Positions 7,834-16,960 of a stretch of 64,000 nt of DNA are shown here, piece by piece. Positions within the stretch are counted from its first letter, which is position 1, and every line of letters starts with the position of its first letter. The translations under genes were made by a program, and so were the position numbers. The stretch is from Rhodococcus qingshengii JCM 15477 (GTDB lineage Bacteria; Actinomycetota; Actinomycetes; Mycobacteriales; Mycobacteriaceae), in the NCBI RefSeq assembly GCF_023221595.1, contig NZ_CP096563.1:5575001-5639000 (forward strand), read 5' to 3'. The notes beneath the pieces are model-generated. The model was not told where the DNA came from and did no database searches. It saw only the letters and a list, made by a program, of their open reading frames with translations.

Positions 7834-8472
7834 TCAGTTCGGTCCGAGCACCTGTCCGGACCATTCGACCAAAGGCGTCAGTGCGCGCCACGCTGTGCGA
7901 ACTTCCTTCAATGTCCTGGCGCTGTCTAGCCACGACGGGCTTGGGTAACTACGACCAGCAGTCAGCGACTTGTGACGCAGCAATTCGATCCGCGGGTGAT
8001 CGACCGTGTATCCGCGAGGCGCCGTCTTGAGCTTGTCGCCGCCGATCGTGAATCCGGCCTTCTCGACGGAGGCCAGGATCTTCTCGAGCTCCGGCCCTCG
8101 AACGTCGTCGTCGACAGCCGCACGATAACGCGCGATGGTCTCCGAACTGCTGGCGTAGAAACCACCGGCCACCATCAACCCTGCCGCGTCGATCTGCACG
8201 TAGTAGCCACAGCTCTCGGCGAGACCGACGAACGCTCCCTGGTGCGTCTTGTACGGGATCTTGTCCTTCGAGAATCGAACGTCACGATACGGCCGAAAGA
8301 GCTTGGCCGTGCCGAATTCGTCCTCCAACGCCGCGGTCAACGACGCCATCGGACGACGAACCACTTCGTCGTACGTCTCCTTGTGCGCTGCCCACCAGGT
8401 CTTGCTGTTGTCGGCTTCCAGGTCTTCGTAGAAATCGAGTGCAGCAACGGGTATGCCAGTGAACGCAGCCAT
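7834..8472 (-). CDS. DUF2461 (TIGR02453) family protein
   Basis: Cytosolic protein of 212 residues matching the DUF2461 family across its length. Diagnostic parts are the N-terminal NSKTWWAAHKETYDE, the central RDVRFSKDKIPYKTHQGAF and GYYVQI, then GGFYASSSETIARYRAAV. The biochemical role of the family is not known. The gene is monocistronic and divergent from the MscS gene with 80 bases between. Confidence 0.85.
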   Translation of the reverse strand: MAAFTGIPVAALDFYEDLEADNSKTWWAAHKETYDEVVRRPMASLTAALEDEFGTAKLFRPYRDVRFSKDKIPYKTHQGAFVGLAESCGYYVQIDAAGLMVAGGFYASSSETIARYRAAVDDDVRGPELEKILASVEKAGFTIGGDKLKTAPRGYTVDHPRIELLRHKSLTAGRSYPSPSWLDSARTLKEVRTAWRALTPLVEWSGQVLGPN

Positions 8473-8552
8473 GACGTAAGCCTAGCTGCCTGTTCGGCTT
8501 TGGACCGTCTGCCCTGCACCGATGCCCGGATCGGCCCGAATCCGTAGACTGC

Positions 8553-9404
8553 ATGGAGATGATTTCCGAAATACAAGCATGGGAACTGACCGATACCAAC
8601 CGAGACTGGTTGATTCACCGACCCGTCGAGATCGCGATCTACGTGGCGCTCGCAGTCGTTCTGCGCTTCGCACTGCACCGCGGGATCGATCGAATGTCGA
8701 AGCCTCGCAAGTCTCCGAACGCCAAGGTGAACGAGCGCAGATCGCAGCGAGCCCGGACCATCGGTTCGGTACTCAAATCGACGGTGTCCATCGTCATCCT
8801 GGTCTGGTGTGTGCTGCAGATTCTCGGCATCCTCGGGATCAACGTCGCGCCGTTCATCGCATCCGCCGGCGTCATCGGCCTTGCCATCGGTTTCGGTGCA
8901 CAAAACCTGGTGCGTGACTTCCTCTCCGGCATCTTCATGTTGCTCGAGGATCAGTACGGTGTCGGCGACGTCGTCGATCTCGGCGACGCGGTCGGCACCG
9001 TCGAAACAGTGGGCCTGCGCGTCACCACGATTCGAGATGTGAACGGCACCTTGTGGTACTGCCGCAACGGCGAAATCCTGCGAGTGGGCAACATGAGTCA
9101 GGGTTACGCCACTGCAGTTCTCGATCTCCCGATCGCCCACAATGCGAACGTGCACAAAGCGTGTGAGGTGGCGACGCGAGCTGTCCTCGAGGCGGCAGAG
9201 TCCGAACCGATCAGGGCGGACATGATCGACAAGCCGGAGATGCTGGGAGTCAATTCGGTTACTGCCGAGGCAATTACCATTCGAGTGACGGCGCAGGTCA
9301 AGCCTGGGCGCCAATGGGCAGTCCAGCGCGCATTTGCGCGCTCGGCTCTGACTGCGTTCGAAGAGCAGGGTATCGAGGCACCGTACCTGCCTGTTCTGCG
9401 ATGA
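8553..9404 (+). CDS. Small-conductance mechanosensitive channel (MscS family)
   Basis: Integral membrane channel of 283 residues that opens under membrane tension in hypo-osmotic shock. Hydrophobic helices lie at about 24-45 and 78-100. The pore helix with GVIGLAIGFGAQNLVRDF and its Gly/Ala packing pattern is at about 107-130. The following LEDQYGVGDVV begins the cytosolic beta domain, and the C-terminal vestibule is full length. A strong terminator follows at 9443-9480. Confidence 0.93.
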   Translation: MEMISEIQAWELTDTNRDWLIHRPVEIAIYVALAVVLRFALHRGIDRMSKPRKSPNAKVNERRSQRARTIGSVLKSTVSIVILVWCVLQILGILGINVAPFIASAGVIGLAIGFGAQNLVRDFLSGIFMLLEDQYGVGDVVDLGDAVGTVETVGLRVTTIRDVNGTLWYCRNGEILRVGNMSQGYATAVLDLPIAHNANVHKACEVATRAVLEAAESEPIRADMIDKPEMLGVNSVTAEAITIRVTAQVKPGRQWAVQRAFARSALTAFEEQGIEAPYLPVLR

Positions 9405-9442
9405 CGGTTGAGACGGAAGCGTCTGCCCTTTCCATCAAGTGC

Positions 9443-9480
9443 GCGAGCCCCCGGCGCGGTCGATACCGCCGGGGGCTCGC
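9443..9480. terminator. Bidirectional stem-loop between mscS and the cytosine permease gene
   Basis: A perfect 14-bp GC-rich stem (9443-9456 with 9467-9480) has a 10-base loop. It lies between two convergent genes. There is no T-tract, as is common for actinobacterial terminators. Confidence 0.75.
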
Positions 9481-9498
9481 TGGTGCCTGAAGCGTGAT

Positions 9499-10830
9499 TC
9501 AGACGGTGGAGGTCGAGACCTCCCGATCTGCCGATCTGTTGCCAAACGCCTTGTGCAGGAACATCGTCAGTGCAATGGCTACCACGATTCCGATCAGCGG
9601 CGGGATTCCCACCTCGAACTCACCGGAAAGCCAAGCGAGGAACGCTGCGACGGCATAGACGGCCAGGTTTCGCCAGTGGACCGGCTGCGGGGTGTACCCC
9701 TCGGGGATGCCTCGCCGCCACCGGCACAGGAAGTCAGCGATGATCACGCCGCCCAATGGCGGGATGAAAGTTCCGAGCAGGCTCAGGTAGTCGACCAGAT
9801 GGTTGTGCACACCGGTCAGAGCGAGCGCCGTGCCGATCACACATCCACCGATGACGAACGGGGTCTTGCGGGGCTTTCTGAACAGTTCGGCACCGGCCAC
9901 TCCGAATGCGTATGCGGTGTCTGCGTTGCTCTTCCAGAGGTTTCCGAACAGCAAGACCAGGCCCCAGCCGACAAGCCCGAGGTTGTAGAGGATCAACACG
10001 AAGTCACCCTCGTGGAACGTGATAGCTCCGATGGCACCGAACAGGATCATCAATCCGTTTCCGAGGAGGAACCCGATAACGCAGGCCCACACCGCTTGTG
10101 ATCCGGAACGGGCAAACCTGGTCCAGTTGGGCGCTTGCGTTCCCGCCGATACAAACGTGCCGACCACAGTGGTGATTGCGAGCGCGATCGTCATGGTCGT
10201 CTGCGGTTGAACCGAGACCAGGCCGGAGAACCCACCGACTTCCTCGAGGGACCGGAATACGACCCAGCAGGCCAACGCCAGGATCAAGGGCGTCGAGACG
10301 AGCGAGACCCAATACATTCCGCGGTAGCCGTAGCAGGCGGTGACGCACATCAAGATGCTCGCCGCGATCATCACCGACGCCCGCGCGAGATAGGACTCCC
10401 AGCCCAATGCCTGCGCGGTGAGATCACCGATCGTGCCGATGATGACTCCGTACCAGCCGATCTGAGTACCGCCCAGCAGGATCGAAGCGAGCTTGGACCC
10501 GCGAGTGCCGAAACTGTAGCGCGCCATCACAACTGTAGTCAGTCCGGTTCGGGCTCCGACGAACCCCATCATGGCGACGTAGACTCCCAAGATGGCGGAT
10601 CCGGCGGCGATCACCACCATCAGTTTCCAGAACGAGAACGCGGTACCGAGCGCTGCTCCGGCCAACATCGTCGGCGTGAAGATGGTGAACCCCAACAACA
10701 CCACCGCGAGCGAGAAGAACGGCTTTCGTGCATGAAGCGGAACCGGAGTGACGGGATAGTCAGGATCGACCGGGTGGCCTGGGCTCTCCGAATCGCCTGC
10801 GACCGTGGCAGGTTCGACGGCGCTGCTCAT
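9499..10830 (-). CDS. codB: Cytosine permease (NCS1 family, CodB-like)
   Basis: Nucleobase:cation symporter of 443 residues with about 12 hydrophobic helices. Family features include GWYGVIIG, the TFVSAGTQAPNWTRF segment and the late IPPLGGVIIADF. The ATG at 10830 overlaps the stop of the deaminase gene (ATGA), so the two are translationally coupled. In-frame sequence upstream is the deaminase gene read in another frame and is not part of this protein. Coupling to a cytosine deaminase strongly supports cytosine as the substrate. Confidence 0.9.
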   Translation of the reverse strand: MSSAVEPATVAGDSESPGHPVDPDYPVTPVPLHARKPFFSLAVVLLGFTIFTPTMLAGAALGTAFSFWKLMVVIAAGSAILGVYVAMMGFVGARTGLTTVVMARYSFGTRGSKLASILLGGTQIGWYGVIIGTIGDLTAQALGWESYLARASVMIAASILMCVTACYGYRGMYWVSLVSTPLILALACWVVFRSLEEVGGFSGLVSVQPQTTMTIALAITTVVGTFVSAGTQAPNWTRFARSGSQAVWACVIGFLLGNGLMILFGAIGAITFHEGDFVLILYNLGLVGWGLVLLFGNLWKSNADTAYAFGVAGAELFRKPRKTPFVIGGCVIGTALALTGVHNHLVDYLSLLGTFIPPLGGVIIADFLCRWRRGIPEGYTPQPVHWRNLAVYAVAAFLAWLSGEFEVGIPPLIGIVVAIALTMFLHKAFGNRSADREVSTSTV

Positions 10831-11291
10831 ACAACTTCGCCGATGTCTTCGAGCCACAGGCTCGGGCGCTCGGCCAGCATGCGGTCCATCAGTGCCACAC
10901 ACTCCGCGTCGTCGACGACGTCGACCTGAATTCCGCTGCTGCGCAACCATTCCTCCGATGCCTCGAAGGAACGATTTTCGCCGACCACGATTCGCGGGAT
11001 CTCGTACAGGCGCGCCGTTCCGGCGCACATGAAGCACGGCGACAAAGTCGTGTAGAGGACACACTCGCGATACACCGAGGCCGGCAGTCGTCCGGCGCGC
11101 TCGATGCAGTCGGTCTCTCCATGACGGATGGCGCTGTTCATCTGGACCCGACGGTTACGTCCGACTGCGAGAACCTCGCCGCGGTGAATCAGCGCCGCGC
11201 CGATCGGCACGCCGCCCTCCTCCCAACCGATCTTCGCCTGTTCGATCGCAAGTCCGAGAAAATACTCATCGGTGTGTGCCGGATGATTCAT
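10827..11291 (-). CDS. Cytosine deaminase, zinc-dependent, fungal Fcy1 type
   Basis: Small zinc deaminase of 154 residues that converts cytosine to uracil. The metal site is HGE (His57, Glu59) and PCFMC (Cys86, Cys89). The protein is collinear with yeast Fcy1 (158 residues): GGVPIGAALI, RVQMNSAIRHGE, YTTLSPC, VVGEN and the C-terminal ERPSLWLEDIGE all have close counterparts. It is not the amidohydrolase CodA of enteric bacteria. It is first in a two-gene operon with the permease and divergent from a PucR-type regulator. Confidence 0.88.
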   Translation of the reverse strand: MNHPAHTDEYFLGLAIEQAKIGWEEGGVPIGAALIHRGEVLAVGRNRRVQMNSAIRHGETDCIERAGRLPASVYRECVLYTTLSPCFMCAGTARLYEIPRIVVGENRSFEASEEWLRSSGIQVDVVDDAECVALMDRMLAERPSLWLEDIGEVV

Positions 11292-11321
11292 GTGCGCTCC
11301 TGGAGTCTGACCAAAATCGTC

Positions 11322-11343
11322 GATTGTGGCTCGTGTCACAATC
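11322..11343. promoter_or_regulatory. Inverted repeat between deaminase and pucR-type gene
   Basis: GATTGTG at 11322-11328 and CACAATC at 11337-11343 are perfect 7-base arms around an 8-base spacer. The site is in the divergent promoter region of the cytosine genes. It may be the operator for the PucR-type regulator. Confidence 0.5.
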
Positions 11344-11436
11344 CGACCACGGTGGTAACAGCCCGACAAGGGACAACCTGTCAGTTCGGCAGAACTAGCT
11401 CTATGACGAAGTGCCCCCTCGGCGGACGATATAGAA

Positions 11437-12988
11437 ATGCTCCCGACTCTGCGACAAGTTCTTGCGATGCCCTCGTTCAAGGCCGCCGCAATCGAGGTGC
11501 TCGCGGGCGACATCGATACCGCGGTGGTCCGCTGGGTCCATTCGTCCGAGGTGTACGAGATGGGTGGGCTGCTGTCCGGAGGTGAGGTCCTTCTGACCAC
11601 GGGCCTCGGTCTGCACGGGCGATCTCCCGAGCAGCTCACCGCCTACATCGACCAATTGGCGGACGCGGGATGCGTCGCACTCGCGATGGAAGTCGGGCGC
11701 TCGTTCCTCACGGCCCCTCCCGAACTCGTCGAAGCTTCGCGCCGACGGGGACTCGCGTTCTTGGCCCTGCACGCAGTAGTGCCCTTCGAGCGGATGGTCG
11801 AAGACTTTCACGACCTCATGCTCCGCCGCACTCTCGGTTCGGCGCAAGCGGGCGAGCCTGTCTGGCAAGAACTTCTGAGTCTCGTGGTGGCGGGCCAGGG
11901 CATGACCGCGCTGCTCGACAAGGTGTCACGACTCGCGGGGTGCGGCGTCGATCTGCTCGACGCGGATGGCAGAACCGTCGAGCGCAGCACAACCGGCGCA
12001 GAGCGATCCGAGACCGAACGCACTATCCACGACGTACGCGGCCCGACGAACTCACTCGGTCGACTTGTCCTGTGCGGGCCGGCAACCACACGCCGAACCG
12101 CCGTCGCAAACTGCGCCGCCGTCGCGGTAGCTCTGGAACTCGGCCGTCACGGCGATCTCGGCCCAAGACAGTCACTCGCCCAATCGGTGATCACCGACGT
12201 GGTGGGCGGTGTGCTCACATCGCACGGCGACTTGTCCGAGCGACTGACAGCGGCCGGGTGGACGCCGTTGTCGGAGGGGCACCACGTCCTCGTCGCCGCT
12301 GTCGACATCGATCGGCAAACCCCGGTTCGAGAGCTCGCTGACCGAGTACACGACGCCGTGCGGGCCGTATTCGGCTCCTGTGTCGTCGGGACTGCGGCCA
12401 ATCACGGCATCGTGCTCGCGCACGGGTGGGCGTCCGCATCCCCCGCTCGAGTGCGGACTGCGTTCACCGAAGCCGACGAACTGCTACGCCGCGGGCCGGG
12501 CGGTTCCGCGGTACGCACGCTCGGAGTGGCGACGCCGGTCGCGGATCTGTCGGGCGTCGGGGCTGCGGTCGCGCAAGCTCGCGAAGTCGTCCAGATCGCG
12601 CGGCGTTTCGGCACCCGGACCGGAGTGATCCTCGCGAGGGACGTCGGCGTCCAGCGACTGCTCGCCGCCGGAACGACTCCCGCTTCGCTGTCCGTGTTCG
12701 TAACCGAGCAACTCGGTTCGCTGATCGCATACGACACAGCACATTCCGCCGATCTCGTCCGAACGCTCGACGCGTACCTCGCACATCGGGGGCGGCAAGG
12801 CGAGAACCGCGGATTTCCTCGGCATTCGGCGTCAGTCGCTTTATGCACGGCTCACGCGTATCGAGAAGCTGATGGGTGTTTCCCTCGACGATCCGGCACA
12901 GGTGGTCTGCCTCGGACTTGCGCTGACCGCATGGCGCATGCGCACCGGCCTTGATCCACAAGCAGCGTTCGAGCGTCTCCCCGGGTGA
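11437..12988 (+). pseudogene. PucR-family transcriptional regulator, frameshifted near its C-terminus
   Basis: PucR-type regulator of about 517 residues in its repaired form, likely sensing purine/pyrimidine supply for the divergent cytosine genes. The N-terminal PucR domain (LRQVLAMPSFKAAAIEVLAG) and the central GGDEF-like region run in frame 1. Near 12787-12795, in CATCGGGGGCGG, the frame breaks. Frame 2 then gives the expected helix-turn-helix, with KARTADFLGIRRQSLYARL and RIEKLMG, ending at the TGA at 12986-12988. In frame 1 the protein instead ends at 12954 with an unrelated tail and no HTH. One extra base in the G-run explains it. This could be a sequencing error, a recent mutation or programmed slippage. 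Confidence 0.8.
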
Positions 12989-13014
12989 GCGACAACCTCT
13001 GCGATGATGGACGA

Positions 13015-13659
13015 ATGACCGGAGCAGCGGAGTTGATGATCGAGATCCCTGCCGGCGAGGTGCACCTTCGGGACGACCGCAAAGGTACTGCGTGGACCTC
13101 GAAAGTCGAATCCTTCCGCCTCGCACGCCATCTCACCACCAGGGCGCTGCTTCACGGAGATTCGTCGGACGATTCGAGCAAACCAGCGGTCGACCTTTCA
13201 TGGAAGGACGCCATCGCAACCTGCAACACACTTTCGGTCGCGGACGGTCTGACACCCGCATATCGAGACGTCGACACCGATTCTCCGCAGTGGGACCGGG
13301 GCGCAACTGGCTACCGGCTCGCCACCGAGGCCGAGTGGCAGTACGCATGCAAGGCCGGCACCTCCGGCTACCGCTACGGCGAGATCGACGAGATTGCCTG
13401 GTACAGAGACAATTCAGAGGGTAGAGCGCATCCCGTCGGAACCAAGACACCCAACAACTGGGGCCTGTACGACATGATCGGCAATGTCTGGGAATGGTGC
13501 TGGGATCTCTACGACCCCGAGGTGTACGGCACGTACCGGATCTTCCGCGGCGGCAGTTGGGCCGAAAGTGAGCGCGGTTGTGGCGCTACCGTAAGGAGGC
13601 GAAGCCACCCGACGTTTGCTATCGACGACTTGGGATTTCGCCTAGCTCAGACGATCTGA
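13015..13659 (+). CDS. SUMF1/formylglycine-generating-enzyme-fold protein
   Basis: FGE-sulfatase (SUMF1) domain protein of 214 residues. Family blocks are visible: GYRLATEAEWQYACKAG, WYRDNSEGRAHPVG, NNWGLYDMIGNVWEW and RIFRGGSW. True formylglycine-generating enzymes have two cysteines after RGGSW; here the first position is absent (AESERGC leaves one), so FGE activity is doubtful. A GTG at 12985 overlaps the PucR stop (GTGA) and is an alternative start adding ten residues. The gene overlaps the convergent ATPase gene by 18 bases. It may belong to the non-FGE branch used as binding or EgtB-like accessory folds. Confidence 0.78.
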   Translation: MTGAAELMIEIPAGEVHLRDDRKGTAWTSKVESFRLARHLTTRALLHGDSSDDSSKPAVDLSWKDAIATCNTLSVADGLTPAYRDVDTDSPQWDRGATGYRLATEAEWQYACKAGTSGYRYGEIDEIAWYRDNSEGRAHPVGTKTPNNWGLYDMIGNVWEWCWDLYDPEVYGTYRIFRGGSWAESERGCGATVRRRSHPTFAIDDLGFRLAQTI

Positions 13660-14217
13660 GGGCAGACGGCCGAGGACTTCGAGCACAGCCTCGATCTCTT
13701 CTCGACTGCGAAGCCGAACTATCGGCAACGACGGCACATCGACAAGGACCGTGGCCATTCGCTCCTCGTTGCGTCCGTCGGTTCGCCAGGCCCAGCGCAC
13801 CACGTGATCCGGATCGAACAGAATGGTGTGCAGTGGCGGCTCCATGTTGCGATTCCACAACACCTCTCGCTGCAATCGCCGACGCACGGTTCGTGTGATC
13901 ACCTGGCGCATCACCGTCCGCCGAGGCAGATCCAACCACAGCATCAGGTCCGCACGCTCGGCCAGAAGTCGACGCACCGCACCGTACTGCCACTCGGTCA
14001 CCCAGGCCGGCTCGCTGGAAAAGCGTCGTACTTCGGTTTCGAAACTGTCGAGCGGAATCCAGCCGGGCCCGTGGAACAGCGAGTCCAGCTCAGTGTGTTC
14101 GATCTCGAGAAGCCGCCCGATTCGACCGGCGAGAGTCGTCTTTCCGGCACCGGAAGTCCCCGCGACAAGGATCTTCTGCGGACGAATCGTCAGCGCGGCG
14201 GGGTCTACGAAAGGCAC
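13642..14217 (-). CDS. P-loop NTPase, adenylate-kinase/FlaR-like
   Basis: Nucleotide-binding protein of 191 residues with a P-loop, GTSGAGKTT, at about 20-28. HTELDSLFHGPGW and the arginine-rich lid (RTVMRQVITRTVRRRL) follow, as in the group annotated as topology-modulation or shikimate/adenylate-kinase-like proteins. A kinase acting on a small molecule is likely but the substrate is unknown. It converges on and slightly overlaps the SUMF1-fold gene. Confidence 0.8.
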   Translation of the reverse strand: MPFVDPAALTIRPQKILVAGTSGAGKTTLAGRIGRLLEIEHTELDSLFHGPGWIPLDSFETEVRRFSSEPAWVTEWQYGAVRRLLAERADLMLWLDLPRRTVMRQVITRTVRRRLQREVLWNRNMEPPLHTILFDPDHVVRWAWRTDGRNEERMATVLVDVPSLPIVRLRSREEIEAVLEVLGRLPSDRLS

Positions 14218-14235
14218 CGATACACCCTAGGGGCC

Positions 14236-15345
14236 TTACACTTCGCAGTCCACCCATTCGATGTAACCGGTGCCGTTGATCGACGCACCGTCGAAGCTTC
14301 CCCGGTAGGTGTACGCGCCGACGTATCCCTTGCCGTGACCGTAGCGCCACTCCGAGTCGATCTCGGCCTCGAACTCCACGACCGTCCTACCGTAATCGCG
14401 CACCTGCCAACGCAGTACGCGCGGCACACGCATCTCGCGACCCTGTGGGTCGACGTGCAATGCGTCGGCGTACTCGAGCACGTCGAACTCGACGTCGTCG
14501 AAGACCTTCGCACTACCGTCGACAGTCCGAATGTAGGCGAGCTTGCACGCCGTAACGCCTGACGCTCGAACATCGGTGAGCAACAACTGATGCCGGTCGT
14601 CCAGTTGAACGATCTGGTAGGTGAAAAAATCGGCCGGGAGCTTCCACGACTCGGGAAGCGCGCGGCGAGTCAACGATTGCGGTGTCATGCACCGCGCGTA
14701 CTCGACGGTGCACGGAGCCGAAATACTCACCGGTCCATCCGGACTCGCAATTGTTCCGGAGCACTGTGCCAGCAGACTGACGTGGTCGTAGACGGGATTA
14801 CGCACGAACCACGACGCTTGGTCCGTTGCCACGATCTCGAGATCGACGTCGAATGAGTCGTATCGCCCGGTGACACGGAAGTTCGGATAGCTGTTCTCGA
14901 TGATCAGGTTGTCACCGAAGGCGATTCGCGAACCATCTTCTTCGAATGCACACTCATCGGCAGCGTCGTACGCCCGGTAGAAGTGATGGCCCGGCGCTGC
15001 GGTGGAACTCAGCACGGTTGCGGTGTTTCGCGCGTCTGGTGCAGCGAGATAGTCGTTGTCGAACACCACCGTCCCGGTTGCACCGATCAACGTCATGGTG
15101 TTGAGGTAACGGAGAGGCCCTGGCAGCCGGGGAACGAAGATCCCGTAGTGCGTCCACGCGAACTTCCGCGAAGCCAGGTGCGGACGCATCATGTCGGGCC
15201 GATCGAACGGGCGTACCGATTCCGCCATTCGCTTGTCGATCAGCGGTAGCGCGCCGTCCAGCAAGGCCCGAACCGCGGGTCGCCACAATCGGCGCGAGCG
15301 GGTGGCGGGAACAGGGTCGGAACGATCAACGGTTTGTCCGGTCAC
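14236..15345 (-). CDS. Uncharacterised protein, DUF6670/AttH-like
   Basis: Protein of 369 residues, rich in aromatic residues and beta-strand patterns. I associate it with the DUF6670 group common in Nocardiales, which looks like the double-lipocalin (AttH/CrtC) fold. That link is from memory and not proven here. No signal peptide or membrane helix is evident; the N-terminus is basic (TRSRRLWRPAVRALL). It ends 18 bases upstream of the P-loop NTPase gene and may share its transcript. Function unknown; lipid or terpenoid modification is a guess from the fold. Confidence 0.6.
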   Translation of the reverse strand: MTGQTVDRSDPVPATRSRRLWRPAVRALLDGALPLIDKRMAESVRPFDRPDMMRPHLASRKFAWTHYGIFVPRLPGPLRYLNTMTLIGATGTVVFDNDYLAAPDARNTATVLSSTAAPGHHFYRAYDAADECAFEEDGSRIAFGDNLIIENSYPNFRVTGRYDSFDVDLEIVATDQASWFVRNPVYDHVSLLAQCSGTIASPDGPVSISAPCTVEYARCMTPQSLTRRALPESWKLPADFFTYQIVQLDDRHQLLLTDVRASGVTACKLAYIRTVDGSAKVFDDVEFDVLEYADALHVDPQGREMRVPRVLRWQVRDYGRTVVEFEAEIDSEWRYGHGKGYVGAYTYRGSFDGASINGTGYIEWVDCEV

Positions 15346-15491
15346 GCCCCTAAGTTAATGTAACCAGACGTAACAAACAAGTGTCGAATTTTCCTCGACG
15401 ACCTCACACCCTGAACACCCGCGCCCTGCGCACGCGGCGAATAGCATGTGAGAATCCGCGTACCGGAACCGGTCGCAGAGAGGGCGCAACA

Positions 15492-16334
15492 ATGCAGCAC
15501 GAAGAGTCGTCGTTCACCGGAGTGGCCGGCACCAAGATCGTCTACGACGTGTGGACACCGGACCGCGAACCCACCGGGGTTCTCGTCCTGTGCCACGGAC
15601 TCGGCGAACACGCGAGGCGCTACGACCATGTTGCTGCGCGGCTCGGGGAACTCGGGCTCATCGTGTACGCACCCGACCATCGCGGGCACGGACGCTCTGG
15701 CGGCAAGCGCGTTCACCTCAAGGAATTCTCCGACTTCACCGACGACGTCCACACGTTGTTCTCGATCGTGACGGCGGCACATCCCGGCAAGGACAAGTTC
15801 CTGCTCGGGCACAGCATGGGCGGCGCGATCGCCCTTTCCTACGCCCTCGACCATCAGGCCGATCTCAAAGCCCTCGCCCTGTCCGGACCTGCGGTGATCA
15901 TCGCAACCGGCACTCCGAAGATCGTGATGCAGCTGGGCAAGATCGTCGGCAAATACCTCCCGGACGTGCCCGTCGAGAACCTGGAAGCTGCTGCCGTATC
16001 GCGTGATCAGAAGGTCGTCGACAAGTACAACGCCGACCCGCTGGTTCACCACGGCAAGGTTCCCGCCGGCATCGCGCGCGGCATGATCACCGCCGCGGAA
16101 GGCTTCCCGGCGCGGCTGCCCTCGCTCACCATTCCCGTACTGCTTCAACACGGCTCGGACGACCGTTTGACGGACCCGGCCGGCAGCAAGCTCGTCGCAG
16201 ATCTGGCCGGCTCTTCGGATGTCACCTTGAAGGTGTACGACGGCCTGTACCACGAGATCTTCAACGAGCCTGAGCAGGAAGAAGTTCTGAACGATCTGGT
16301 CGAGTGGCTGCGTCCGCGGGTCACCGGAGCATAG
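15492..16334 (+). CDS. Monoacylglycerol lipase (Rv0183 type)
   Basis: Alpha/beta hydrolase of 280 residues that cleaves monoacylglycerols to glycerol and fatty acid. The nucleophile is Ser108 in GHSMGG, the acid Asp224 in HGSDDRL and the histidine His254 in LYHEIFNEP. Length and blocks (CHGLGEHARRY, PDHRGHGRSGG) match the mycobacterial exported monoglyceride lipase. The ATG at 15492 is chosen over upstream codons because homology starts there. The next gene begins two bases after its stop, so they form an operon. Confidence 0.9.
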   Translation: MQHEESSFTGVAGTKIVYDVWTPDREPTGVLVLCHGLGEHARRYDHVAARLGELGLIVYAPDHRGHGRSGGKRVHLKEFSDFTDDVHTLFSIVTAAHPGKDKFLLGHSMGGAIALSYALDHQADLKALALSGPAVIIATGTPKIVMQLGKIVGKYLPDVPVENLEAAAVSRDQKVVDKYNADPLVHHGKVPAGIARGMITAAEGFPARLPSLTIPVLLQHGSDDRLTDPAGSKLVADLAGSSDVTLKVYDGLYHEIFNEPEQEEVLNDLVEWLRPRVTGA

Positions 16335-16336
16335 TC

Positions 16337-16903
16337 ATGTCTACGTGCGGGATCCTGCTGGCGGCAGGGGCCGGATCCCGCATGGGCAAACCCAAAGCGC
16401 TCGTCACAAACACCGAGGGTCAGTCTTGGCTCCACCACGGGGTGACGACACTGCAGTCCGCAGGCCTCTCACCGGTCATCGTGGTGCTCGGCGCGCAGGC
16501 AGAGGACGCCCTCGAACTACTGCCCACCACCGATGTCATTGTGGTGATATCGGATTGGCAACACGGAATGAGCGCGTCACTGCGCTGCGGACTCGAAGCC
16601 GCCATGCGAATCGACGACGCAGATGCGGCAGCGATCTCCCTGGTCGACGTCCCGGACCTCAACGCAGACACCGTGACGCGGATCGTGGGTCACAGCTCCC
16701 CATCACGAAACATACTGCGAAGAGCTGTCTTTCACGGCCGTCCCGGCCATCCCGTCCTGATCGGACGCGATCACTGGCCGACGCTTGCAAAGTCACTCAC
16801 CGGGGACGGCGGCGCCAACACCTACCTACGCGAACACGGGGTCGAGTTGGTGGAGTGCAGCGACCTCAGCAGCGGCGTCGACGTCGACTACCCCGAAGCC
16901 TGA
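16337..16903 (+). CDS. MobA/MocA-like nucleotidyltransferase
   Basis: NTP-transferase of 188 residues. The glycine-rich nucleotide-binding loop LAAGAGSRMGKPKA is near 8-21, and the DVPD (about 109-112) metal site and the HPVLIG block follow. These are the marks of the MobA/MocA/NicA family, which attaches CMP or GMP to molybdopterin. No molybdoenzyme gene lies close, so the acceptor may differ. It is translationally close to the monoacylglycerol lipase gene (2-base gap). Confidence 0.85.
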   Translation: MSTCGILLAAGAGSRMGKPKALVTNTEGQSWLHHGVTTLQSAGLSPVIVVLGAQAEDALELLPTTDVIVVISDWQHGMSASLRCGLEAAMRIDDADAAAISLVDVPDLNADTVTRIVGHSSPSRNILRRAVFHGRPGHPVLIGRDHWPTLAKSLTGDGGANTYLREHGVELVECSDLSSGVDVDYPEA

Positions 16904-16960
16904 TCGCACGTCACAATCCTCCAGGTGGTGGGTGTCCGTATTCGGTGTAAAGATGGCCCG

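Noticed and set aside
8337..9314. Long minus-strand ORF of 325 residues opposite the mscS gene
   Set aside because: High-GC codon bias of the plus-strand gene creates it; the translation is Arg/His/Asp-rich with no family, and mscS is clear on the other strand.
11322..11343. The GATTGTG...CACAATC repeat as a CRP/GlxR site
   Set aside because: The arms share GTG/CAC with the GlxR consensus TGTGANNNNNNTCACA, but the 8-base spacer and flanks do not match it; kept as a generic operator.
13015..13659. The SUMF1-fold protein as the activator of the sulfatase at 42524
   Set aside because: It lacks one of the two catalytic cysteines and is 29 kb away; no functional link is visible.
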